From Thiosocius sp963719025 (lineage in GTDB: Bacteria; Pseudomonadota; Gammaproteobacteria; Chromatiales; Chromatiaceae), in contig CAVRBK010000098.1 in NCBI GenBank assembly GCA_963719025.1, positions 1-64,000 of the forward strand: a stretch of DNA of 64,000 nt, read 5' to 3'. Below the pieces are notes generated by a model that was not told where the DNA came from, searched no databases, and saw only the letters and a program-made list of their open reading frames with translations. Every line of letters starts with the position of its first letter. The first letter of the stretch is position 1. This document shows positions 20,527 through 30,799 of the stretch, piece by piece. A program made the position numbers and the translations under genes.

Positions 20527-20695
20527 ATGATGGAACACTTTGATATGGGCGGCTACGCCCTGTACGTCTGGGGCTCTTTCGGCGTGACCGCGTTGCTGCA
20601 TGATCGTCGAACCACTGCTGCTGCGCGGCCGCTCGAAACAGATCAGGAAACGCATTGCACGCATCGCGCGTATCGAACAAGAGGTGACTCAATGA
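20527..20695 (+). CDS. ccmD: Haem exporter protein CcmD, one indel
   Basis: Small single-span membrane protein of about 55 residues that stabilises the CcmABC-CcmE complex. It starts MMEHFDMGGYALYVWGSFGV, which is diagnostic, then TALLMIVEPLLLRGRSKQIR and KRIARIARIEQEVTQ. One extra C near 20601 breaks the frame after the membrane span starts. Its TGA overlaps the ccmE ATG (ATGA at 20692). Confidence 0.88.
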
Positions 20696-21155
20696 AAGCC
20701 AGACACAAGCGATTCGGAATCATAGCGGTCGGCCTGGCCGCCCTCGGCCTGGCGACCTTCCTCGTGCTCAACGCGCTCGAAGGCAACCTGTCGTATTTCT
20801 TCTCGCCGACCGAGGTCGCCGAGGGCAAGGCGCCATCCGACCACGTGTTCCGCCTCGGCGGCCTGGTCGAGAACGGCAGCGTGACAGCGCGAGGAAGGCG
20901 AACTGACGGTGAATTTCGTCGTGACCGACATGGCGCAAACGGGTGACCGTCGCCTACAGCGGCATCCTGCCCGACCTGTTCTCCGAGGGTCAGGGCGTGA
21001 TCGCGCAGGGCCGCATGGGACCGGACAACGTGTTCGTGGCCGACGAGGTACTGGCCAAGCACGACGAGACCTACATGCCGCCGGAGGTGGCTGCCGCGCT
21101 CGAGAGCGCCGGCAAGGACCTGAGCAAGCCGCACCCGGAGAGCAAACCGCTATGA
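20692..21155 (+). CDS. ccmE: Haem chaperone CcmE, two indels
   Basis: Periplasmic haem chaperone anchored by an N-terminal helix (FGIIAVGLAALGLATFLVLN). It binds haem covalently through a histidine, seen here in DEVLAKHDETYMPPEVAAAL, and passes it to CcmF. An OB-fold core follows (FRLGGLVENGSV, LTVNFVVTDMAQTVTVAYSG, ILPDLFSEGQGVIAQGRMG). One extra A near 20886 and one extra G near 20943 break the frame. About 153 residues; the stop overlaps the ccmF ATG. Confidence 0.93.
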
Positions 21156-23132
21156 TCCCTGAACTCGGACAAATCGCCCTGCTGATCGCCCTGGCGCTGT
21201 CGGTCATCCAGGCGGTGTTCCCGCTGATCGGCGCGCAGCGCGGCATCACCAGCTGGATGATGCTGGCCTACCGGCGGCCCGCCTGCAGCTGCTGTTCGTC
21301 GCCATCGCGTTCGCACTGCTGACCTACAGCTTCCTGACCCACGATTTCAGCGTCGCCTACGTGGCGCACAATTCGAACACCAAGCTGCCGACGCAGTACC
21401 TGTTCTCGGCCGTGTGGGGTGGCCACGAGGGCTCGCTGCTGCTGTGGGCGCTGATCGCTGTCGGTCTGGACCGGCGCGGTCACGCGTGTTCAGCCGCAGC
21501 ATCCCGCTGGCCGATGATCGCCCGCGTGATCGGCGTGCTGGGCCTGATCGCATCGGTTTCCTGCTGTTCATGCTGCTGACCTCCAACCCGTTCGACCGCC
21601 TGTGCCGATGCCGCCGGCCGACGGCCGCGATCTGAATCCGCTGCTGCAGGACTTCGGCCTGATCATCCACCCGCCGATGCTCTACATGGGCTACGTCGGC
21701 TTCGCCGTGCCGTTCGCGTTCGCCATCGCGGCCATGCTCGGCGGGCGCCTGGATGCCGCCTGGGCGCGCTGGTCGCGCCCCTGGACCAACGTCGCCTGGC
21801 TGTTCCTGACCCTCGGCATCACGCTCGGCAGCTGGTGGGCCTACTACGAACTGGGCTGGGGCGGCTGGTGGTTCTGGGATCCGGTCGAGAACGCCTCGTT
21901 CATGCCGTGGCTGGTCGGCACGGCGCTGATGCACTCGCTGGCGGTGACCGAGAAGCGCGGCGCCTTCAAGGCCTGGACCGTGTTGCTGGCGATCTTCGCC
22001 TTTTCGCTCAGCCTGCTCGGCACCTTCCTGGTGCGCTCCGGCGTGCTGACCTCGGTGCATGCCTTCGCCACCGATCCCGGAGCGCGGCGTGTTCATCCTG
22101 ATCTTCCTGATGGCCGTGATCGGCCGCTCGCTGGCGCTGTACGCCGGTGCGCGCCAGCCAGATCAAGAGCTCGGTGCGGTTCGAGCTGCTGTCGCGCGAG
22201 ACCGGCCTGCTGATGAACAACGTGCTGCTGGTGGTGGCCGCGGCGAGCGTCCTGCTCGGCACGCTGTATCCGCTGGCTGATCGATGCGCTGGGCCTCGGC
22301 AAGATCTCGGTCGGCCCGCCCTATTTCAACAGCGTGTTCATCCCGCTGACCGCGCCGCTGGCGATGCTGGTCGGCATCGGCGCACTGGCGCGCTGGAAGC
22401 GTGACAGCTTCGAACACCTGTGGCCGAAACTGCGCATCCCGGCGATCCTCGCCCTGGTGCTCGGCATCGCCTACCCGATCGTGCTGACGCCCCAGTTCGT
22501 CTGGCAGGCCGCGTTCGGCATGGTGCTGGCGATCTGGGTCGTCGCCAGTCGACCGTCGTCGCCATCCGCGAACGCCTCGGCAGCCGCACGAGCAACTGGC
22601 GTCACATCCCGCGCGGCTTCTGGGGCATGGTGCTCGGCCACACTCGGGATCGCCGTGTTCATCGTCGGCGTCACCCTGACCTCGATCTACTCGACCGAGA
22701 AAGACGTGCGCCTGTCACCCGGGCGAGACCTACGAGATGGGCGGCTACAGCTTCGAGTTCCTCGGCGTCGACGTCACCAAGGGCCCGAACTACACCGCCT
22801 ATCGCGGCGCATCTGATCGCCCGCCAGGACGGCGAGGAGATCGCCGAGATGCATCCGGAAAAACGCATCTACCTGGTGCAGACCATGCCGATGACCGAGG
22901 CGGCCATCGATGCCGGCCTCACCCGCGACCTGTTCGTCGCCCTGGGCGAGGACCTGGGCAAGGGCGCCTGGAGCCTGCGCATCTATCACAAGCCGTTCGT
23001 GCGCTGGCTGTGGCTGGGCGGGCTGATCATGGCACTCGGCGGCGGCATTGCGGCCAGCGACCGCGCGTTACCGCACGCTGGCGCGGCGCGCGCAGCGAGG
23101 CCGACAACGGCGCCGCGGGGGCGAGCGCATGA
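21152..23132 (+). CDS. ccmF: Haem lyase subunit CcmF, frame broken
   Basis: Large multi-span membrane protein of about 655 residues that joins haem to apocytochromes. Intact stretches include AVWGGHEGSLLLWALIAVG, LNPLLQDFGLIIHPPMLYMG and the tryptophan-rich WWAYYELGWGGWWFWDPVEN, followed by ASFMPWLVGTALMHSLAVTE. The C-terminal periplasmic part reads SFEFLGVDVTKGPNYTAYRG and EMHPEKRIYLVQTMPMTEAA. About nine indels lie between 21270 and 23070. It ends with TGA 23130-23132, overlapping the ccmG start. Confidence 0.93.
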
Positions 23133-23679
23133 ACCGTGCAGTCGTTCCACTCGCGGTGTTTCTCGCCCTGGCCGGCCTGTTCTGGTACGTGCTGGGCAAG
23201 ATGAACGAGGGCGAGTACAACCCGCGCGACGTACCCGACCCAGTTCATCGGCCGCGCCGCCCCGGCATTCGAACTGCCCGACCTGATGGACCCGAACACG
23301 CAGGTGAACTCGTCCGATATGGCGGGCAAGGTCTGGCTGCTGAACGTCTGGGGCACCTGGTGCCCGGAGTGCTGGAAGGAACACGATTACCTGCTGCATC
23401 TGGCACGGCGCGAGGGCGTGCCGATCATCGGCCTGAACTGGCGCGACGAGTGCCGAAGAGGCCCGGGCGATGCTGGCGCGCCTCGGCAACCCGTTCGCCA
23501 GGGTCGGCTTCGACCCGAACAGCGACGCGGTGATCGAATGGGGCGTTTACGGCGCACCCGAGACCTTCCTGATCGATGCCGACGGCGTGGTGCGCGAGAA
23601 GCACACCGGCGCGATCGACGCGCGCGTGTGGAACGAGAAATTCAGATCGTATTTCACCGCCGCTGGAGACAAGTCATGA
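23129..23679 (+). CDS. ccmG: Thiol:disulfide interchange protein CcmG/DsbE
   Basis: Thioredoxin-like periplasmic protein that keeps apocytochrome cysteines reduced. N-terminal anchor AVVPLAVFLALAGLFWYVLG, then the family pattern FELPDLMDPN and the active site WGTWCPECWKEHDYLLHLAR (CPEC; most homologues have CPxC). The C-terminal EWGVYGAPETFLIDADGVVR has the cis-proline loop (GAPET). About 183 residues. Two indels, near 23242 and near 23455. Overlaps ccmF and ccmH by four bases each. Confidence 0.93.
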
Positions 23680-24154
23680 ACGCGCCTGCGCATGCTGGCA
23701 ATACTGCTCACGGCCTCTTCTGGCTGTCTGCACCGCAGGCCAAGGTCGAGGTGCATGAGTTCGCCTCGCCGGAGCAGGAAGAGACCTACGACAAGCTGAT
23801 CGCCGAGTTGCGTTGCCTGGTCTGCCAGAATCAGAACCTGGCCGACTCGAACGCCGAACTGGCGGTCGACCTGCGCCGCAAGACCTACGAGATGGTCAGC
23901 GAGAACAAGAGCGAGAAGGAAATCGCCACTACATGGTCGACCGGTACGGCGACTTCGTGCTGTATCGGCCACCGCTGAACCGCAACACCCTGCTGTTGTG
24001 GACCGGGCCCTTCATCATCCTGCTGATCGGCGTGGCCCTGCTGATCCGCACCATTCTGCGCCGCCGCGCCGAACAGGACACCAACGTTGACGAGGCGAGC
24101 CTCAAGGCAGCCGCTGCGCTGCTCGACACCGACCGCGACAAGAGAGACGCATGA
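23676..24154 (+). CDS. ccmH: Cytochrome c maturation protein CcmH (CcmL-type), frame broken
   Basis: Periplasmic apocytochrome thiol reductase subunit. After N-terminal repair a signal peptide (MLAILLTALLAVCTAG) precedes YDKLIAELRCLVCQNQNLAD, which holds the LRCxxCQ redox pair. NAELAVDLRRKTYEMVSENK, YMVDRYGDFVLYRPPLNRNT and one membrane helix (GPFIILLIGVALLIRTIL) complete it. About 158 residues. The start is disturbed by indels at 23689-23750, with one more near 23929. Overlaps ccmI by four bases. Confidence 0.9.
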
Positions 24155-25480
24155 CCCTTTTCTGGATTACCACCGCCGCGATGATCGTCGCGGCACTGGC
24201 GCTGCTCGCGCCCACCCTGCTGCGAAACCAAAAGGCGAGCAGTGACGTCACCGAGAAGCTGAACGTGCAGATCGCGCGTGAACGACTCGCCGATCTGAGC
24301 AAGGAGAACGAGGCCGGCGACCTGTCGGACGAGGAGTTCGCCCAGGCCAGGGAAGACCTGGAACTGGCCCTGGCGCAGGACCTCGAAGGCACCGCCGGGG
24401 CCACTGCGGCCAGCGGCAGCAACGGTCGCGGCGCGCTGCTCGTCTCGGCCCTGCTGATCCCGCTGGTCACCATCCCGGTGTACCTGCAGATCGGCTCACC
24501 GCAGCTGATCGAGAGCATGCCGGGCAACTCGGCCGCGGCCGGACACGGCGCCCAGGGCGAGATGCCGCCGATCGACGAGCTGGTCGCACAGCTGCGCGAG
24601 CGCATGGAGCCAACCCGGACAACGCCGAGGGCTGGTTCCTGCTCGGTCGCACCTATATGCGGCTGCAGAACTATCCGGAGGCGGTGATGGCCTTCGAAAA
24701 GGTCGTCGCACTGCTGCCCAACGAGACCGCGGGGCTGCTGTCGCTGGCCGATGCCATGACCATGCGCGACGGCCGGCAGGTCGGCCCGCAGGCCGTCGAA
24801 CTGCTGGAGAAGGCCCTGACGCTCGACCCGAACAGCGTGACCGCGCTGTGGCTGCTCGGTAATGCCGCCTTCGACAAGGGCGATACCGCCACCGCCCTGG
24901 ATTACTGGCAGCGCGCCTATCCGCTGCTCAGCGATGAACCGGCAATGCAGGCCGAGCTGGCGCAGCGCATCAGCCAGGCCGGCGGTACACCGCCGGCAGC
25001 GACCACCCCGCCGAGCCTGCCGCCGATCATGGCGGCGGCCCGCTGCGACAAACGAGCCAGTGATGGCTGCGCCACCCGCGCCGGCGATGGCCCCGGCCCA
25101 GCCCCCCGGCGAACCGCCGGTGGCCGGCGGTGCGGCCATCACCGTCGAGGTCGCGCTCTCGCCCGACCTGATGGCACAGGTCGAGGCCAGCGACACGGTG
25201 TTTGTGCTGGCGCGGGCCGAGAGCGGGCCGCCGATGCCGTTGGCGGTCGCCCGCCACCAGGCCTCGGAACTGCCACTGAAGGTCACGCTCGACCGACGCC
25301 ATGGCGATGATGCCGGCAATGAAACTGTCGTCGTTCCCGCGGGTGAAGATCAGCGCGAAGGTATCGAAGAGCGGGCGCGCCGGCACCCAGCCGGGCGACA
25401 TGATCGCCGGCGACCAGGTCGTCGACAGCGCCACTCCGCCGGACAGCGTGCAGTTGCTGATCAACCAGGTGGTGCAGTAA
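24151..25480 (+). CDS. ccmI: Cytochrome c maturation TPR protein CcmI, frame broken
   Basis: Apocytochrome chaperone with two N-terminal membrane spans (WITTAAMIVAALALLAPTLL and LLVSALLIPLVTIPVYLQIG). A TPR region follows (EGWFLLGRTYMRLQNYPEAV, LLEKALTLDPNSVTALWLLG, AFDKGDTATALDYWQRAYPL), then a Pro/Ala-rich linker and a C-terminal periplasmic domain (AAITVEVALSPDLMAQVEAS, DTVFVLARAESGPPMPLAVA). This C-terminal CcmI domain is common to many gammaproteobacteria. About 440 residues; indels near 24612, 25044 and 25295-25400. Last gene of the ccm cluster. Confidence 0.88.
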
Positions 25481-25538
25481 CGCAAACGGAAAACGGCGGG
25501 ACAGCCGATGCCATCCCGCCGTCTGCCGATCACTTGAT

Positions 25539-25883
25539 TCAGCCCATGTAGCTGAGCGCCTCGCTGCCCGGATTCGGCAGACCGGCGATCTGCCACACCT
25601 GGCGGCAACTGCCAAATGCCTGCTTCACCGCATCGCGATCGACACCGACCTTGCGGCACATATTGCGCATCGGCGGCATGGCGCCCAGCCGAAAATAGCG
25701 GTCGCGGACGAAATCGATGATCATCCAGTGGGTCGAGCCGAGGCGGCCGATGCCGTTGTGGTCGGCCAGTTGCTGTGCCAGGTCGCGATTCCAGAGTTTG
25801 CGTTCGAGCAGAAAGCCGTCTTCATCCAGCGGCAGGGCCTTACCTGGAACCTCGTCAACACGAGTCGCTACAGCGAGGGTCAT
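25539..25883 (-). CDS. DsrC/TusE-family protein lacking the conserved C-terminal cysteines
   Basis: 114 residues, intact. The fold signature is clear: ALPLDEDGFLLERKLWNRDL, STHWMIIDFVRDRYFRLGAM, PPMRNMCRKVG and the tail AGLPNPGSEALSYMG. In DsrC and TusE this tail is A-C-R-F-AGLPKPTGC, with the sulfur-carrying penultimate cysteine. Here the first position is Trp (QVWQIAGLP) and the second is replaced by a longer Ser/Glu/Ala tail, so classical sulfur transfer is not possible at those sites. Two cysteines remain elsewhere (RNMCRK, GSCRQV). Start chosen at 25883, seven bases after AGGAG. Divergent from hypF. Confidence 0.85.
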   Translation of the reverse strand: MTLAVATRVDEVPGKALPLDEDGFLLERKLWNRDLAQQLADHNGIGRLGSTHWMIIDFVRDRYFRLGAMPPMRNMCRKVGVDRDAVKQAFGSCRQVWQIAGLPNPGSEALSYMG

Positions 25884-26069
25884 CTTCATTCTCCTAAAAT
25901 GTTGTGGTGGTATCACGCTGTGAGTGCGAGCGCCGGTCTGACGCCGTTGTATTGTTGCACCGCATCACTTGCGATGAAGCATAGACCAGCCAATTTTGAT
26001 GTGGACATTTAATTTTTCTATGCCTGCTATTTGCCGCATGGTTAAAACAGCAAGAGCGACGGTGTGTCG

Positions 26070-28397
26070 ATGAGTGGGGAACGCATCCGGGTCCGCGGCC
26101 TGGTCCAGGGTGTCGGCTTTCGCCCGACCGTATGGCGGCTGGCCAATGCGCGCCAGTTGCGCGGCGACGTGATCAACGACGGCGACGGGGTATTGGTAAG
26201 AATCTGGGCAAAATCGCAGGATATCGACGCCTTTTGCCGCGATCTGTACAAAAATTGTCCACCACTCGCCCGCATCGACGCGCTCGAGCGCGAACCCCTG
26301 ACCGCCCCGGCGCCAGCCGCGGACGGCTTCGTCATCGCGGCCAGCCGGACCACCGACGTCCACACCGGGATCGTTGCCGATGCCGCGACCTGCGCCGCGT
26401 GTCGCGACGAGATCCTCGATCCCGCCGATCGCCGCTACCGCTACCCGTTCACCAACTGCACCCACTGCGGGCCGCGCCTGTCGATCGTGCGCGGCATCCC
26501 CTACGACCGCGCCAACACCAGTATGGCGGCGTTCGGCAGTGCCCGACCTGCCAGGCGGAGTACGAAGATCCGGCCGACCGGCGTTTTCATGCCCAGCCGA
26601 ATGCCTGCCCGGACTGCGGTCCCAGGGTCTGGCTGACCGACGCAAACGGCGACACCGCTGGATGGCACCGGCGATCCGATATCCCGGGTGGCCGGCCTGC
26701 TGGCGGACGGCGGGATCGTCGCGATCAAGGGCATCGGCGGCTTCCACCTGGCCTGCGACGCCGGCAGTCAGGCCGCGGTACAGGCCCTGCGCGCGCGCAA
26801 GGCGCGCTACGCCAAGCCGTTCGCCCTGATGGCGGCCAACGCCGATGACATCGGCCGTTTTGTCCACGTCAGCGAGACCGAACGCACCCTGCTCGCGGAA
26901 CCGGCGGCACCGGTCGTGTTGCTGCAGGTCCGTGACGGCGCGCCCGCACTGGCGGACGCCGTCGCTCCCGGCCAGTCCACGCTCGGCTTCATGCTGCCCT
27001 ACAGCCCGCTGCACCACATCCTGCTGCACGACTGGTCGCGCCTGCGGCCGGGCATGCCGCTGGTGATGACCAGCGGCAACCGTTCGGACGAACCGCAGTG
27101 CACCGACAACGCCGATGCCGGCCAGCGTCTCGGCGAGATCGCGGACTACTGGCTGCTGCATGACCGCGAGATCGTCAACCGGGTCGACGACTCGGTGGCG
27201 CGGGTCGATCGCGGGCGGCCACGCCTGCTGCGACGCGCCCGTGGCTATGCGCCCCACCCCGCTGCAGCTGCCGCGCGGCTTCGAGGAGTCGCGCCCCTTG
27301 CTCGCGCTCGGCGGCGAGCTGAAGAACACCTTCTGCCTGCTGCGCGACGGGCAGGCCGTGCTGTCGCAGCACCTCGGCGACCTGGAGGACGCCCGCACCA
27401 GCGATGCCTGGGAGCAGACGCTCGAGCTGTACCAGCGCCTGTACCGCCACCAGCCCGAGGCGATCATGGTCGACCGGCACCCGGATTACCGCTCGACCCG
27501 GCACGGCCGCGAACTGGCCGCCAATACCGGCCTGCCGCTGATCGAGGTCCAGCACCATCACGCCCATATCGCCAGCGTGATGGCCGACAACGGCCGGCCC
27601 ACGCGATGCCGGACCGGTGCTGGGGATCGCACTCGACGGTCTCGGCATGGGCAGCGACGGCAGCCTGTGGGGCGGGGAGTTCCTGGTCGCGGACTACGCT
27701 CGACTTCGAACGCCTCGGTCATCTGCCGGTCACCGCGCTGCCCGGCGGCACCCGCGCCCTGCTCGAACCCTGGCGCAACACCTGGGCGCAGCTGCACACC
27801 CAGCTGGGCTGGGAGCGGGTGGAGTCGACCTGGGGCACGCTCGAACTGGTCGACTGGTTGCGGCAACGCCCCCTGCCGACGCTGCAAAAGATGCTGCAGC
27901 GCGGCCTGAATTCGCCGCCCAGCAGTTCGGCCGGGCGCCTGTTCGATGCCGTGGCCGGTGCGTTGAACCTGTGCCGCGCCGGTATCAGCTACGAGGGGCA
28001 GGCGGCGATCGAGCTGGAAAACCTCGCACTGCGAGCCGGGCGGGAGCGCGGCAGCTATGCAATGCCGCTGCGCGACGGCTCGCCAACCCTCGGCGAACTC
28101 TGGCCGGCCCTGCTCGATGACCTCGCGGGCGGGGTCGATCCGGCGCGCATCGCCGCACGCTTCCACAATGGCCTGGCCGGGGCGGTGATCGCCTGCGCCA
28201 GACATTGGTGCGCGCAGCGCGCACTGGATACCGTGGCCCTGTCCGGCGGGGTGATGCAGAACAGAACCCTGTTCGGCAAGGTCGAAAAAGGCCTGCAGGA
28301 CGCCGGCCTCGAGGTGCTCAGTCACCACCAGGTACCCGCGAACGACGGTGGCATCGCCCTGGGCCAGGCGCTGATCGGCGCCACCCATCCCGCTTGA
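26070..28397 (+). CDS. hypF: Hydrogenase maturation carbamoyltransferase HypF, frame broken
   Basis: Makes the cyanide ligands of NiFe hydrogenase from carbamoyl phosphate. In order: acylphosphatase domain (IRVRGLVQGVGFRPTVWRLA), two zinc-finger-like cysteine pairs (CAACRDEILD, YPFTNCTHCGPRLSI, CPTCQAEYEDP, NACPDCGP), a YrdC-like domain (GGIVAIKGIGGFHLACDAGS, KRYAKPF-type KARYAKPFALM) and the Kae1-like transferase (EVQHHHAHIASVMADNG, VALSGGVMQNRTLFGKVEKG, VPANDGGIALGQALIGA). About 770 residues, as expected. Indels near 26537, 26655, 27262, 27600 and 27703. No hydrogenase structural genes are in the window. Confidence 0.93.
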
Positions 28398-28505
28398 GTA
28401 CACCGGTTCAGCCCATCCGGCAAATTCCCGCCTTCCCTTGACCCGCGGCAGTATGCTGCCGGTGCAGCAACGGTGATAATACGGGTTCCTCTACCGGGAT
28501 AGATC

Positions 28506-29213
28506 ATGTTCAGTGTTCTGTTACTCGGCCTGCTGATTGGCCTGCAACACGCCGTCGAGGCCGACCATCTGGCCGCCGTCGCCAGCCTCACCACGCGCGG
28601 CCGAAACCTGCGTGAGGCCGCCCGCATGGGCTCCGCCTGGGGACTCGGGCACAGCCTCACCCTGTTGCTGATCGGTGGCGGCGTTTTGCTGATCGGCGGC
28701 ACGATCCCGGATCAACTGGCGCTGTGGCTCGAGGCCGCGGTCGGCGTCATGCTGATCGTGCTCGGCGCCGATGTCCTGCACCGGCTATGGCGTCAGCGCG
28801 TGCATTTTCACAACCACAGGCACGGCAGCCGCTCGCATTTCCATGCGCACAGCCACACACCGTCGGCGGACCACGAAAAAGACCCGCATCAACACAGCCA
28901 CCCGGCACGCCTGCCCGTGCGCTCGCTGCTGGTTGGCATGATGCACGGCATGGCAGGATCAGCGGCCCTGATCGTGTTCGCCCTGGGCAGCGTGCAATCG
29001 CTCTGGCAGGGACTGGCCTACATCGCGATGTTCGGTATCGGTTCGATCGTCGGCATGACCCTGCTGGCACTGGCGATCAGCCTGCCGCTGCGCTGGTCGG
29101 CCCGCAGCCTGACCTGGGCCCACAACGGGCTTACCGCGGTGTTCGGCCTGGTCACGGTCGGGCTCGGCGCCCTGCTGGTCCACCAGACCGCACTCGGCCT
29201 GATCGGCGTCTGA
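28506..29213 (+). CDS. Nickel/cobalt transporter-like membrane protein
   Basis: 235 residues, intact, six hydrophobic segments. The second helix region holds LQHAVEADHLAAVASLTTRG, a variant of the HAxDADH nickel/cobalt permease motif. A histidine-rich cytoplasmic loop (HFHNHRHGSRSHFHAHSHTP) could bind metal. The second half opens with SLLVGMMHGMAGSAALIVFA, echoing the first half. UreH/NicO-like and HoxN-like proteins share this layout. The position just after hypF argues for nickel supply to a hydrogenase, but the metal is inferred. Confidence 0.78.
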   Translation: MFSVLLLGLLIGLQHAVEADHLAAVASLTTRGRNLREAARMGSAWGLGHSLTLLLIGGGVLLIGGTIPDQLALWLEAAVGVMLIVLGADVLHRLWRQRVHFHNHRHGSRSHFHAHSHTPSADHEKDPHQHSHPARLPVRSLLVGMMHGMAGSAALIVFALGSVQSLWQGLAYIAMFGIGSIVGMTLLALAISLPLRWSARSLTWAHNGLTAVFGLVTVGLGALLVHQTALGLIGV

Positions 29214-29220
29214 CCACGAA

Positions 29221-29910
29221 TCAGTCCAGCGGCTGCGCCCGCAGGTCTTCGATATCCCTCGACACGGCGGCCACAAAGGCCTCGACCAGTTGCGCACCCT
29301 TGCGCGCGTCGGCCAGCGTCGGATCGCCCCACACCCCGCTTGGCGAGTAGATGCCCGCTCGCCCGGGCTCCCGGCTGAAGCCGCCGGGGCCATGGCGTGG
29401 GTGGTCGTCCCTGACGGCGCTGGGCATATCAACCCGGTCGGGCATCAGGTACAGCATCATCGATGTCTCCGCCTCGTCGGCATGACTCCCGCGTTGCTGC
29501 TGCAGCAGCCGTGCCTCGGTGTCCGCGGTGATCTTGCTGATGTCGCTGAAGCGCAATTGCACGCCCCGGTCGGCCAGGATCCCGGCCGCGGCTGCCAGCG
29601 GACCGGCCGTCGACACGCCGGTATTCAGCACGTAGAAACGCCTCGGTCCATGCGCCGTCAGGCTGGTAACGATATCCACCACCAGCCCACAGGCCACATC
29701 GAACGACAGACTGATCGATCCGGGGTAGGCCAGGAACGCCGGGTAGTGATGATAGGAGAGGGTCGGCGCAACGATCACCTCGGTGCGCGCCATCACGCGT
29801 TCGCTCAACGCCTCGGCCAGGCGCAGGTCGTTGTCGAGACGCAGATGCGGCCCATGTTCCTTGGCCGCGGCACCCAGCGGCAGCAGGAGGACGGCCTGAG
29901 GCAACCGCAC
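29221..29910 (-). pseudogene. Creatininase-family amidohydrolase, 5' end replaced
   Basis: Reading frame of 230 codons ending with TGA at 29223-29221. The metal-binding opening LPLGAAAKEHGPHLRLDNDL is present (family: EQHGPHLPxxTD), followed by VIVAPTLSYHHYPAFLAYPG, SISLSFDVACGLVVDIVTSL, GPRRFYVLNTGVSTAGPLAA, HADEAETSMMLYLMPDRVDM and SPSGVWGDPTLADARKGAQL. Homologues have roughly 20 more residues before LLPLGA. Here the upstream frame runs into the dispersed repeat at 29899 with no start except a GTG inside that repeat, so the 5' end was lost at the repeat junction. Enzymes of this family open lactams or amides; some act on creatinine, others in cofactor pathways. Confidence 0.7.
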
Positions 29911-30042
29911 GTTGCTCGTGCGACTGGGTCTTGTGGCATCGCGTGGAGCCCGTTCATGGCCGGGAGCGCCAGTTACCCAACTCAGGCGTGTGAAGCATCG
30001 TGAGAGTTAATGCCACCGCGTCGGGAATGTCTCTTCATGGTC
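29899..30042. repeat. Dispersed repeat, copy A
   Basis: About 140 bases that align with 46222-46358 in the same orientation. The most conserved blocks are CTTGTGGCATCGCGTGGAGC and CGCGTCGGGAATGTCTCTTC, both exact. Copy A has about 10 extra bases (near 29991) and lacks three found in copy B. Its left end coincides with the broken 5' end of the creatininase frame. No open frame spans it. Confidence 0.8.
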
Positions 30043-30262
30043 GGGAGCACCCCTGCGCTGACCACAGCGTGAAGGGCATCCCGACGGTCGCTCGGCATGA
30101 TCCCGGAATGACCTGCCTGGTTGAAACTGCGGCACCCAACGAAGCCCAACCAGTGCCAGAAAGGTAAATTCATCGATGCTTGGGCGGTGCGAATACCGGG
30201 TGAGGTATGGTTGCAATATCACTTGGGCTATCAGCGCGCTGGAAACGGGTAGAGAGCAATAT

Positions 30263-30799
30263 ATGAATAAAGTCATCATCTTTTTGCTCGCGTCCCTGCT
30301 GGCCGGAACCGGTGGTGCCGGACAGCGACTGGGAGATATCCAACCTGGCTACCCCTGCGACGCGATTCCACAGCTAGAAAAGCGCCTGGGATCGGTAGAG
30401 TTGGCCGCTCAAGACAAGAATGGCATCAGCAGATATTCGGGTGCACAGGGAGGGGTCGAGGTAACGGTTGTTTATCATTGCGACAAGGGACAACTGACCG
30501 AGCAGGAAATCATCTTCGCGAGTACCACGCAGAGCAATGCCTACCTGATCGCCAACAAATTAAGGGAAGAACTTGCCAAAGACCTGGGCGAACCCATTCA
30601 TGATGGACTGAACCTCAGGGTATGGAGAAAGATGATGTTCGGTATTCTGGGAGCGGACCTTGATTACCTTACCTCGGTCGTCGTTTGGGGCAGGACAAAA
30701 GAGGATGTGATGCTGTTGGTAAGGGAAACAGAGGACAAATCCTGGGTGGTCATCATGTCTCAGGGCAGTTCAAAACTGGAATACATTCTCAATTCCTAG
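30263..30799 (+). CDS. Secreted protein of unknown function
   Basis: 178 residues from the ATG at 30263, chosen because MNKVIIFLLASLLAGTGGAG is a clear signal peptide (an earlier in-frame start at 30176 would bury it). The mature part has PGYPCDAIPQLEKRLGSVEL, VEVTVVYHCDKGQLTEQEII and ANKLREELAKDLGEPIHDGL, with two cysteines that could pair. I recognise no family. GC content is lower than its neighbours. The TAG stop is formed by the first bases of the mobile element that follows, so the original C-terminus may have been different. Confidence 0.7.
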   Translation: MNKVIIFLLASLLAGTGGAGQRLGDIQPGYPCDAIPQLEKRLGSVELAAQDKNGISRYSGAQGGVEVTVVYHCDKGQLTEQEIIFASTTQSNAYLIANKLREELAKDLGEPIHDGLNLRVWRKMMFGILGADLDYLTSVVVWGRTKEDVMLLVRETEDKSWVVIMSQGSSKLEYILNS

